A stretch of 64,000 bases of DNA, taken from the NCBI RefSeq assembly GCF_036898095.1, contig NC_090746.1, positions 53,597,907 to 53,661,906 of the forward strand, in the 5' to 3' direction. Below, piece by piece: positions 10,986 to 20,380 of the stretch (position 1 is its first letter; every line of letters starts with the position of its first letter). The notes beneath the pieces are model-generated. The model made no database searches and was not told the DNA's origin. It was given only the letters and a program-made list of their open reading frames with translations. Made by a program: the position numbers and the translations under genes. The stretch is from Palaemon carinicauda (Eukaryota > Arthropoda > Malacostraca > Decapoda > Palaemonidae).

Positions 10986-11289
10986 TTAACCCCTTGAGAG
11001 AAGAAAAATTCTTTGCAGGACTTCAGTTTGTTTTGTATTCGTCAAAGAGGATTATGAAAGACGGGTGCTTGAAAAGGGATACATTCTCTAGATCATTGAG
11101 GCAGATACTCATTATTTGAAATTCAACGGCCCAACCGCGTAGGCATGACGTAATGAAGACATCACTACAATAACAGAAAATGGAGTTGATTATAAGAGAA
11201 GCTAAACTAAAGTAATATACAACACTTCCCTTTGGAAACATTGCCATAGATAGTGATGACTGCCGACCGCTTGTGGCTGGTGCGTCTCC

Positions 11290-11575
11290 CATCGACGAGC
11301 CTCGTAGGCTTTAACTCTTCACGGTTATTGCCGACATCGTGCCTTTGGGCACAACAAATCTCTTAGAGCTTGGTGAGGCCAGGTTCTCTGGGACCTGTGC
11401 CTCATGGTTTCCATCTCTTTTGAGGGAGAAACTACTTGCAGGCTATAACTCTTAAGAGGTTATTTCCTACATCATGCCTCTTGGGGCACAACATAGCTCA
11501 TGAAGCTTTGGGACGCCAAGTCCTTCAGGACCTGCACCTCATAGTTTCCATCTCTTTAAAAGGGGTACAGTTCTT
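11290..11575 (+). repeat. Direct repeat, approx. 136-bp period, in gag-like DIRS sequence
   Basis: GGCTTTAACTCTTCACGGTT..GCCTTTGGGCACAACA..CTCATGGTTTCCATCTCTTTT at about 11307 is followed by GGCTATAACTCTTAAGAGGTT..GCCTCTTGGGGCACAACA..CTCATAGTTTCCATCTCTTT at about 11440. The two units are clearly diverged. Confidence 0.7.
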
Positions 11576-11649
11576 CAAGTCCAGCACAGCCATTTTCGTT
11601 CCCTTGTCAGTGGGTATGGGCCAGGTAGTGAGAAAAGTGAAGAAGAGCG

Positions 11650-14240
11650 GAATGAGTTCTGGAATGAATTAACTAGGTGTGTAGAAGGACTGGGTAGAAG
11701 GAATTATGTAGTTGTCATGGGTGACTTAAATGCTAGAGTGGGCGCTGGAGAGGTAGAAGGTGTCATTGGGAAGTATGGCGTACCAGGTGAAAATGAGAGT
11801 GGTGAGAGACTGGTAGATATGTGTGTTGAACAAGAGATAGTAATAAGTGCTAGCTTTTTTAAAAAGAAAGATAAAAATAAGTATACATGGGTAAGAGTGG
11901 CAAATGGAAGAGTAGTAGAAAGGGCATTAATGGATTATGTGTTGATAACTAAAAGAATGTTTGGAAGATTGAAAGACGTGCACGTGTTTAGGGGTATGGC
12001 TAACGGTATTGTCTGATCATTTTTTGGTGGAAGGAAAATTAGTTGTAGCAAAAGAGTGGGGGAATAGAGTAGGTGGATGTAAAAGGGAGCTAGTGAGGGT
12101 TGAAGAGCTAATAAAACCGGGGTTAAAAAGTAAATATCAGGAAAGGTTGAAAATGGCATATGACGAGGTGAGAGTAAGAGAAACTGGTAATTTAGAGGAG
12201 GAGTGGAAGTTAGCAAAAGAAAATTTTGTTGGGATTGCAAGTGATGTATGTGGCAAGAAGGTTGTTGGAGGCAGCATGAGGAAGGGCAGTGAATGGTGGA
12301 ATGAAGGAGTGAAGGTAAAAGTGGAAGAGAAAAAGAGGGCTTTTGAAGAATGGCTGCAGAGTAATAGTATAGAGAAGTATGAAAAATATAGAGAGAAAAA
12401 TGTGGAAGTAAAGCGCAAGGTACGTGAGGCAAAGAGGGCAGCTGACCAGAGGTGGGGTCAGGGACTGGGTCAGTCATATGAAGAGAATAAGAAGAAATTT
12501 TGGAAAGAAGTGAAGAGAGTAAGGAAGGCCGGCGCAAGAATTGAAGAGACAGTGAAAGATGGAAATGGAAGGTTGTTAAAAGGAGAGGAGGCAAGGAAAA
12601 GGTGGGAGGAATATTTTGAAAGTTTGCTGAATGTTGAGGATAATAGGGAGGCAGATATAATTGCTGTTACAGGTGTTGAGGTGCCAGTGATGGGAGATGA
12701 GAATGAGAGAGAGATTACAATATAGGAAGTGAGGAGAGCACTAGATGAAACGAGAGTAGGAAAAGCATCTGGTATGGATGGTGTGAAAGCTGAGATGTTG
12801 AAGGAAGGGGGTGTGACTGTACTTGAATGGTTGGTGAGTTTGTTTAATATGTGTTTTGTGTTGTCAATGGTACCAGTAGATTGGGTCTGTGCATGTATTG
12901 TACCACTATATAAGGGTAAGGGAGATGTGCATGCGTGTTGTAATTCAAGAGGTATTAGTTTGTTGAGTGTAGTTGGAAAAGTGTATGGTAGAGTACTGAT
13001 TAATAGGATTAAGGATAAAACAGAGAATGCAATCTTGGAAGTACAGGGTGGCTTTAGAAGAGGTAGGGGTTGTATGAATCAGATTTTTACAGTTAGGCAG
13101 ATATGCGAGAAATATTTAGCAAAAGGTAAGGAGGTGTATGTTGCGTTTATGGATCTGGAGAAAGCATATGATAGAGTTGATAGGGAAGCAATGTGGAATG
13201 TGATGAGGTTATATGGAGTTGGTGGAAGGTTGTTGCAAGCAGTGAAAAGTTTCTACAAAGGTAGTAAAGCATGTGTTAGAATAGGAAATGAAGTGAGCGA
13301 TTGGTTTCCGGTGAGAGTGGGGCTGAGACAGGGATTTGTGATGTCGCCGTGGTTGTTTAACTTGTATGTTGATGGAGTGGTGATAGAGGTGAATGCTCGA
13401 GTGCTTGGACGAGGATTAAAACTGGTAGGCGAGAATGATCATGAATGGGAGGTAAATCAGTTGTTGTTTGCGGATGATACTGTACTGGTAGCAGACACAG
13501 AAGAGAAGCTTGACCGACTAGTGACAGAATTTGGAAGGGTGTGTGAGAGAAGGAAGTTGAGAGTTAATGTGGGTAAGAGTAAGGTTATGAGATGTACGAG
13601 AAGGGAAGGTGGTGCAAGGTTGAATGTCATGTTGAATGGAGAGTTACTTGAGGAGGTGGATCAGTTTAAGTACTTGGGGTCTGTTGTTGCAGCAAATGGT
13701 GGAGTGGAAGCAGATGTACGTCAGAGAGTGAATGAAGGTTGCAAAGTGTTGGGGGCAGTTAAGGGAGTAGTAAAAAATAGAGGGTTGGGCATGAATGTAA
13801 AGAGAGTTCTATATGAGAAAGTGATTGTACCAACTGTGATGTATGGATCGGAGTTGTGGGGAATGAAAGTGATGGAGAGACAGAAATTGAATGTGTTTGA
13901 GATGAAGTGTCTGAGGAGTATGGCTGGTGTATCTCGAGTAGATAGGGTTAGGAACGAAGTGGTGAGGGTGAGAACGGATGTAAGAAATGAGTTAGCGGCT
14001 AGAGTGGATATGAATGTGTTGAGGTGGTTTGGCCATGTTGAGAGAATGGAAAATGGCTGTCTGCTAAAGAAGGTGATGAATGTAAGAGTTGATGGGAGAA
14101 GTACAAGAGGAAGACCAAGGTTTGGGTGGATGGATGGTGTGAAGAAAGCTCTGGGTGATAGGAGGATAGATGTGAGAGAGGCAAGAGAGCGTGCTAGAAA
14201 TAGAAATGAATGGCGAGCGATTGTGACGCAGTTCCGGTAG
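11650..14240 (+). pseudogene. LINE endonuclease/reverse transcriptase polyprotein, two lesions
   Basis: The frame beginning near 11650 reads the endonuclease block VVVMGDLNARVG (about 11711) and TWVRVANGRVVERALMDYVL. A one-base frameshift near 12003-12010 moves the frame to SDHFLVEGK, which is the end of the nuclease. A 240-residue Lys/Glu-rich linker follows, up to an in-frame TAG at 12723-12725. The same frame continues 12726-14240 with reverse transcriptase motifs: VPLYKGKGD, GGFRRGRGC, FMDLEKAYDRVD (about 13147), LRQGFVMSPWLFN and LLFADDTVLVAD (about 13455, catalytic Asp-Asp). A thumb/C-terminal segment with RWFGHVERM and GRPRFGWMD comes last. The frameshift and the nonsense codon make it inactive, though both are single changes, so the insertion is fairly young. 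Confidence 0.88.
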
Positions 14241-14454
14241 GCCCTGCTGCTTCCTCCGGTGCCTTAGATGACCGCAGAGGTAGCAGCAGTAGGGGACTCA
14301 GCATTTTGAAGCTTCATCTGTGGTGGAAATGTGGGAGGTTGGGCTGTGGCACCCTAGCAGTACCAGCTGAACTCGGCTGAGTCCCTGGTTAGGCTGGAGG
14401 AACGTAGAGAGTAGAGGTCCCCTTTTTTGTTTTGTTTCTTGTTGATGTCGGCTA

Positions 14455-14471
14455 CCCCCCAAAATTGGGGG
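14455..14471 (+). other. LINE 3' stem-loop beside (ATGG)n tail
   Basis: CCCCCAAAATTGGGGG forms a GC-rich stem about 20-30 bp before the ATGGATGG tail. This is the position where the element's own reverse transcriptase would recognise the RNA. Confidence 0.6.
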
Positions 14472-14739
14472 AAGTGCCTTTAGTATATGGATGGATGGAC
14501 AAGGGGACGACTTAAAGCTACTCACCAACCCCCTGTGGTTGGGTAGGATGAGCATGAGTACTTTCCAATGACCTTATATTTGTAGAGAAGTCATGTGCAG
14601 TGTTGCACACCTATTCACTGAGCTCTAGCAAGGTGGATGGTCAAGCTCCTATGCTTAACAAAGGTCTGCGAGCAACTAAGGCAGAGCTTCAGTTTACTAT
14701 TGCTGCACCACTTACTCCCATTACCTGTATCCATCCTTT

Positions 14740-14940
14740 AGGTAAGTCAACTCTCTCCTCACCAGCGTTTGTTAACTCCCGGCAACGTTCGCTAACGCTT
14801 GCTGATACTCACCAGGGCTCGCTGATACTTGTCAATGCTCGCTGATACTCACCAGCGCTCACTTATACTCGCCATAGCTCTCTTATATTTCTCAGCACTC
14901 GCTGATACTCACCAACGTTCACTTGCAAGCCTGTAACCAG
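14740..14940 (+). repeat. Degenerate short tandem repeat in DIRS gag-like sequence
   Basis: Words of the type CTCGCTGATACTCACCAGCG recur about every 20-25 bases, with variants such as CTCACTTATACTCGCC and CTCGCTGATACTTGTC. The repeat style (short units with CTCGC/CTCACC) parallels 33550-34900 in DIRS-3. Confidence 0.65.
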
Positions 14941-15009
14941 ACGTATTGACTCTTCTTTCATTCCTGTTTGCCGATTAGAAACGAAGAAATACAAATTTTT
15001 ATCTTCGTT

Positions 15010-15672
15010 TATAAGAGAATATAAGAGAACAGTTGTGATCTTTGTGTTTTTTATTTAGAATTGTACTTGTTGATATGAAATTAATTATGAATAAATAATG
15101 ATGGCATTAAAAGGAAAAAATGATACAATCTGTTATTTACCGAAATGAAAGAAAAATATATCGGTAATGTAGTATTATGCGTTCGTACATACAATACAGT
15201 TCTGTTCATTGGGTTTTTTTTATATGAAAATATAGTTATTGATGTAGAATTAATTGTAAATAAATAATCATGACATTAAAAGGAAAAAATTTTACGATCT
15301 GTTATTTATTTACCAAAATGAAAGAAAAATATATCGCTAAGATTTTTATTTGCATACTGTAGTAGCATTGTGTGTACAGTACTTGCATACTCTACATACA
15401 CAATACGTACAGTTCTGTTCATTGTGTGTTTTACCTTAAAAATGTACTTATTGTTATTAAATAGGAGAGCAGGATCAAAGTAGGAGATAACCAAGGGGAG
15501 AGCAGGACTATGGTGGCGTGTGAATTTTAAGATTATTTTTGGTGCCTGGGTGAATCTCGTTTCGTATTGTGAAAATTTTTTCCTAGTATGAGGTGAAAAA
15601 ATCTTTACATCTTGTTTTGTATCATGAATTTTTCATATTCAGAAACTTTTGTATCAAGAGGTATCACTGTAT
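15010..15672. repeat. AT-rich duplicated block ending in a Tigger-like terminus
   Basis: Two related units of about 190 bp (..GAATTAATTRTRAATAAATAATSATGRCATTAAAAGG.. and ..TACAGTTCTGTTCATTG..) lie at about 15045-15235 and 15236-15430. The block ends with GAGGTATCACTGTA near 15659-15672, the same terminal sequence as the transposon at 3160-3171. It may be a non-autonomous relative, but the left terminus is not visible. Confidence 0.45.
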
Positions 15673-15929
15673 GTATATTTATGTCCCTGTCCTCCATGCG
15701 AGGTGTAGTCAGGCAATGTCTAGGTTAAGTGATAGATTTAGCTCTAATTTTTCGCTTACCTGGTTAAGTCGTGCAGTATTGCTAAATTCTACGCTAGCAC
15801 TGATTGCCAGGCTGTCATCCTTTAGGATCTCGAGGTGTCGGTGTTCCCTCTAAACAGCTCATGCATAGCATAGAGGGATACTCCAGGACAGTCTCCAACC
15901 AGTTGGTTTTAAGGACTTCCACCCACTAT

Positions 15930-16179
15930 GGTGCGAATCTCCTATGTAAAGAGTGTAAGGTTTGTATCTAGTGTCGGAACAAATGACAAATTTGAAATAA
16001 TTTTTATTTTTCCTAACAATATAAACCTGAAGCTTTTTACACATAGTAGTCCTGCCATCACTTTCCCCCGGAACTCCTGCCACAATTGCAAAGTGATGTT
16101 TGTTTACTTTAATGGCTGGTTTCAGCTATTGCCAAAATAATACTCCTATACTAATTACTGTATTCTAAATTTGTCAGTT
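15930..16179 (+). repeat. DIRS-shell internal complementary region and right terminal repeat
   Basis: From 15930 the sequence is the reverse complement of the element's left end (ctctttacataggag / TTTGTATCTAGTGTCGGAACAAA). It is followed by AAATTTG..TTTTTCCTAAC, which is the reverse complement of the expected right end, and then by the inverted copy of 9660-9705 at 16105-16150. Confidence 0.65.
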
Positions 16180-16281
16180 TTTTTTGTATATAAGAATAAC
16201 ATTGTCCCTGATCATTATCTTATTATGTTACCACTGTACATTTATATAGAAATATTGTTTATCAGTGCACTTATTTTACAG

Positions 16282-16888
16282 AGAGTCTGGAGGCCCGGTA
16301 ACCCCTGTAGGAACAAAACCATCAACAAGTGGGGGATTTCAGAGACCTGCATTTAAGAAGCAACGCAATAAATCTGACAATAAAATTGTTAGTCCTGTCA
16401 TCCCGCAACCTGGCGTTGAACGAAAACGCCATCCAAGTCATTCAAGACAGTTTTACTTAGAGAAGCCTCATCTAAGTCAACAAAATTTGAAGTTGCCAAA
16501 GAAATTCAATCCCAAAAATGAACACTTCCAATATGGTAATTACAATAAATATTATGGTTATCGAAATCCTGACATGTCTCCAGATATACGTCTGAATTAT
16601 TTAAAACCCGAGTGGTTCAATGGGAAACAAGTGCTTGATGTGGGGTGCAACATTGGTCATGTTACATTGACAATTGCTCGTGACTTTAATCCGAAGAGAG
16701 TTGTCGGTATTGACATCGACAAAAAACTTGTTAATATTGCTCAGAAAAATATAAAGCACTATCTGAAAAAGGGTGATCCCAAAGAAGCAGATTATCCTAA
16801 ATCAATGCGATTATTGTACGGACCTTTGAAGCCATCTGCAACTGTGGATGAAGCGCGGTGTTTTCCTCACAATATCAGATTTGTTCAT
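16282..16888 (+). CDS. MEPCE: MEPCE exon with SAM-binding half of the Bin3 methyltransferase
   Basis: The acceptor TTATTTTACAG ends at 16281 and the donor CAT|GTAAGT is at 16888/16889. The first base completes an Arg codon, and then 202 codons follow. After a basic linker ([16 protein letters not shown]) comes [15 protein letters not shown] (about 16527-16571), the conserved entry of MEPCE that contacts the RNA cap site. [11 protein letters not shown] (about 16628-16660) follows as SAM motif I, and then [18 protein letters not shown] with the acidic residue that binds the SAM ribose. A variable charged loop precedes FPHNIRFVH at the donor. Order and spacing match vertebrate MEPCE and insect Bin3, but the variable loop is shorter than in human. 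Confidence 0.92.
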
Positions 16889-18031
16889 GTAAGTATATTT
16901 AGATTTTTTACTTTGAAGCATAGGCTGTTAGTTGATTTATTAGTGTGAAAGAGTTATGAACTGTTAATGTTCTGCATATTTTCTTGTCAGTGGGTTTTTT
17001 ATGGAAATAATAAATGTACAGTACATATAGTTGTGCTCTGTTATCTAGTGATACGTCATCTGATCCATTTATCTAAAGTCAAACACAATGTAAAGAAAAA
17101 AGACCATGTTATTTTTGTTGTAATGAACTATAATATCAGTGCAATACAGTTATTATTTTTGATTTAGCACTATATGGTGCATATGCATATAATTGTCACA
17201 TAAGTAATGTGTAGGGGCTAATAGGGATTTGCTATTACTTGGGGTTCTGTGTATAAGCATGGTACATGTAAATTCATGTATAGGAAATTGAATTTTCTGT
17301 CAACAAGAACAATTAACTTAATCCATCAGAATAGCTCTACAACTTCTCCTATTTGCATTGTCTTGGATATAGCTTGTAGTATTAGTAAAATTAAAAGATG
17401 CTCAGTGTTATTTTAAGGCCCTTTATTCCCGTAGTTTTGTTGGGATTCCAATTTCCATCAATTGCTTTGTCTAGATGCTAAATTATTAATTATTTCGTCA
17501 TTAATTTTTGTTCGACTGCCTGGTAATTTACCTAAGTTTATAACTGCTTATATATTTAAATGTTTATTATCAGTAATCATAAGTTGTTTTATCCCTTGCC
17601 AGTTAATTACAGATACTATGCACTGAAAACTAAATATGCACAAAGAATAATTTCAGATGGTACAGTACTATATTTGAAACCACAAAATGGGTTAAAGGTA
17701 GGCTCCAGTAACCCATGTTGGTCATATAGAAGTAAATCTCTTCTTACAAAACATCCAAACTCTTCCTTTTATTTAAGAGTACTTCATTGATTCAGCTGGA
17801 CTCCATTGTTGAAGCTTCTTAACTGGAAGGTTGATTAGCTGTAGGTAGGTAGGTGGTGATTAGTAGTGGATATCTATTTCTCACCTACTGCCTTGCTCAC
17901 TTTTTCTTCAGCTAAAATAGGATATACAAGAGTTAGATGAACTTTTGTTGTTACTTTTGCATTGGTTGGATATAGGTATGAAGAGAAAGGTGGATGCTGT
18001 TCCAAGGAGAAAAGTGTTTACGAACAGAGGT
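16889..18031. other. Intronic sequence, nothing recognised
   Basis: AT-rich sequence with only short open frames. There is a small TAGG-type run near 17846-17862. No exon or transposon end can be supported. Confidence 0.5.
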
Positions 18032-18871
18032 TTACTCATTCAAAGGGTCAACAGGATCAACACTACTATACATTTGTGACCAATTCAAGCCCAAAAGATC
18101 ACTCAAAATCCCATTCCAGTCTGCTTGAGATTTCATAAAAATCTTACATGAGTATGATACATCAGGGTCAGGCTGCTCAGTCTTCACTACTAATGAAATC
18201 AAGGCATGATCAAATGTCCCAACAGGAGAACCAACCTTACTTGTTATAACCCCAGGGGAGTCTGTGTTTGCGTGGTCCAAGCAGTTAACAGACCTGTGAG
18301 TAGCTTCACTTATGATTTGCTCACAATGCGATTTAGAGGCTAAGCTTAAAGCTATTAAGCCATGGTGATCAGTAGGAGAAACAGAATTTAACCACTCCCT
18401 ATTGTTAGCATTGAAATCACCAACAAAGACAAAAAAGGCTTTTCTATCATCTTGTATATTAGCCATAATGGTAAGAAGCCAATTAAAGATAGAGTCATCC
18501 ATGTCTGGATTCCAGTAGATCAAACACAAATAGTTGTTATGCCAGCCACAAACTTTTATTACCAGAATCTCATGCCATCCACATTCATAGTAGGACTTAT
18601 GAGAAGCACGGTACTCAGTCCTAAAATACATCGCCATTCCCCTGGCCCTAGGAATAGCACCCCGTTTCAAAATTATTGGCTTCTTAAAACCATTTATATG
18701 GAGCTCAGATGATTGCCTCATATTAGAAACAAATTTTTGAGCACAAAAGAATATCATACTGTCTGGACGCAAATGTAAGGTCTTGAATATTTGCATGAAG
18801 ACCACGAATATTGCAATACAGTAGACGACATTGACGAAATCTAGGACATACTGGTCCCGGTTTTCGCTCAA
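18032..18871 (-). pseudogene. LINE APE-type endonuclease fragment (Jockey-like)
   Basis: An open minus-strand frame of 279 residues encodes most of an APE-like nuclease: ELHINGFKKPIILKRG, RARGMAMYFR, then YWNPDMDDSIF, the catalytic FVFVGDFNANNREWL (Asp/Asn), HHGLIALSLA, and the end signature GSPVGTFDHALISLVV. The usual SDH is changed to FDH, so the catalytic Asp-His pair is still present. The frame stops after the nuclease and no reverse transcriptase follows. It is a truncated copy of a Jockey/Daphne-like element. The real 5' end is unknown because the first residues are not recognisable. Confidence 0.8.
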
Positions 18872-18879
18872 TATCTCCA

Positions 18880-19978
18880 GACAGCATAATAATTAATGGT
18901 AAAAAAAAAGGTACATCATACTTAACAACTAAATTAACAAGAATGATAAAAAAAACAATCAGTTTTAAGGAAATTTCATCATCTCCTCCTTTGCCTATTG
19001 ATGCAAAGGGCCTCGGTTAGATTTCGCCAGTTATCTCTATCTTGAGCTTTTAATTCAATACTTCTCTATTCATCATCTCCTGCTTTGTGCTTCATAGTTC
19101 TCAGCCATGTAGGTCTGAGTCTTCCAGCTCTTTTAGTACCTTGTGGAGCCCAGCTGAACGTTTGGTGAACCAATCTTTCTTGAGGAGTGCGAAGAGCATG
19201 CCCAAACCATCTCCATCTACCCCTCATCATGATCTCACCCACATATAGGACTCAAGTAATCTCTCCTCTAGTTTCATTTCTAATCCTGTTGTGCCATTTA
19301 ACTACACATTTCATTCTGAGTGCTTTGTTTTCAAATCTACTAAATCTATTAGCGATTGTTTCATTGTCATACCATGACTCATGTCCATAGAGTAACACTG
19401 ATCTCACTAAACTGATATATAGTCTGATTTTTATATGTAATTTCAGGCAATTTGATTTCCAAGTTTTACTTAACCTAGCCATTGTCTGATTTGTTTTTTT
19501 CAAATTTTCACTAAACTAATTATAAAGACCCTGTATTGGAGATCATAGTTCGTAAATACTTGAATGATTCTACCTCATTAATTATTTCTCCTTCCAATGA
19601 TATTTCATATTCCATTGCATACTGTACTCCATTCTCATCATCTCTGTCTTCCTGCTATTTATCTTCAGCCCAACCTCTTGTGATATTTCATGTATTCTGA
19701 TAAGCAAGCTTTGCAAATCCTGTTGTGTTCTGCTAACAAGGACAGCATTATCAGCATACTCCAGGTCTGCTAAATTCTTATCACTAATCCAGTCCAATCC
19801 TTCTCCTCCATCTCCGACTGTTTTACGCATTACAAAATCCATGAGGAGGATAAACAACATAGGTGACAACACATTTCCTTAGAGTACTCCTCTTTTCACT
19901 GGAAATTCATTTGATAAGACTCCATTACCATAAACTTTGCACTTGCTATGGTCATGAACAAACTTAATCAAATTTACA
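18880..19978 (-). pseudogene. Minus-strand LINE, 3' part (RT thumb, C-terminus and tail)
   Basis: Read on the minus strand from the DIRS-1 boundary: NLIKFVHDHSKCKVYGNG, a stop, NVLSPMLFILLMDFVMRK, LEYADNAVLVSR (catalytic YADD degraded to YADN), and GLKINSRKTEMMRM. Then come VRSVLLYGHESW and, near 19000-19200, the C-terminal AGRLRPTWLRTMKH-type block. Several stops and frameshifts make it dead. It is the continuation of the same LINE found at 26482-26585 and 26976-27660, separated by the DIRS-1 insertion. Confidence 0.75.
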
Positions 19979-19989
19979 TTTGTTCCAAC

Positions 19990-20177
19990 ACGAATACTTA
20001 CCGAGAACTACTTTCTTAGGAGTTACCTGTAACCTCCTCTCTACCGACCAGAGTTTTGTGTATGGTACCCTCTACCCCGTTTTCTATGGAGGCCTACCCC
20101 CGGCATTAAAGAATGTGCCCCGAGGGTAGGCTTATCGTAGGTCGATGTCCGCCCGGGTCAACAGCTTCAGTAAGTTC
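19990..20177 (+). repeat. DIRS-1 left inverted terminal repeat
   Basis: It runs from CGAATACTTACCGAGAACTA to CAGCTTCAGTAAGTTC. It is the reverse complement of 26264-26455 except for two substitutions seen by eye (TGTATGG/TGTAGGG and CCGTTTT/CCATTTT). Confidence 0.92.
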
Positions 20178-20380
20178 TCTGGTCGCGACGTTTCAACACG
20201 TCGCCCTCGTTCTCTATCGATCCTTTGTGTGCGTTCTGAGTGTCCCACGTGTTCCCCGCGTGGTAACTTGTGTTTCCTGTCTACTGTTCCCGGGTGTTCC
20301 TGTGTGTTCACCTTCCACCCTTGTGCTTACCCAGTGTATTCCTTGATTCCCTTCGTGCTTGTGTCTTGCGTGTGTGCATT

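Larger units (their letters stand above)
11611..14505 (+). mobile_element. RTE-like LINE, 5'-truncated, with intact 3' end
   Basis: A non-LTR retrotransposon with the C-terminal part of an APE endonuclease, a full reverse transcriptase and a short 3' untranslated region. It ends in a stem-loop (14455-14471) and an (ATGG)n tail at about 14488-14500. It sits inside the DIRS shell. The family placement as RTE-like is from domain order and the short tandem-repeat 3' tail. Confidence 0.82.
9615..16179 (+). mobile_element. Gutted DIRS retrotransposon shell with nested insertions
   Basis: The left end (from TTGTTCCAACACTAGATACAAA at about 9617, with GCTGAAACCAGCCATTAAAG by 9700) matches the reverse complement of 15905-16150, which holds a copy of the left end, a second core (GGAACAAATGACAAATTTG..TTTTTCCTAAC) and TTTAATGGCTGGTTTCAGC. 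This is the DIRS pattern of left repeat, internal complementary region and right repeat. Between the ends I see only gag-like sequence (10000-10560, similar to 33030-33200 in DIRS-3, and 11290-11570, 14600-14960) plus later insertions: a LINE 3' end, an RTE-like LINE and a possible DNA-transposon end. No reverse transcriptase or recombinase of the DIRS remains. The right end lies about 100 bp before the host exon at 16282. Confidence 0.6.

Noticed and set aside
11935..12594. A 219-residue minus-strand open frame rich in Leu, Ser and Pro
   Set aside because: It is the antisense shadow of the LINE polyprotein, whose purine-rich coding strand leaves the opposite strand free of stops.
14740..14940. 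CRISPR-like array of short repeats
   Set aside because: Units are degenerate and directly adjacent without unique spacers, in a eukaryotic transposon.
16967..17167. Short frame with hydrophobic ends after the second MEPCE exon
   Set aside because: It follows a clear donor at 16889 and has intron-like composition.
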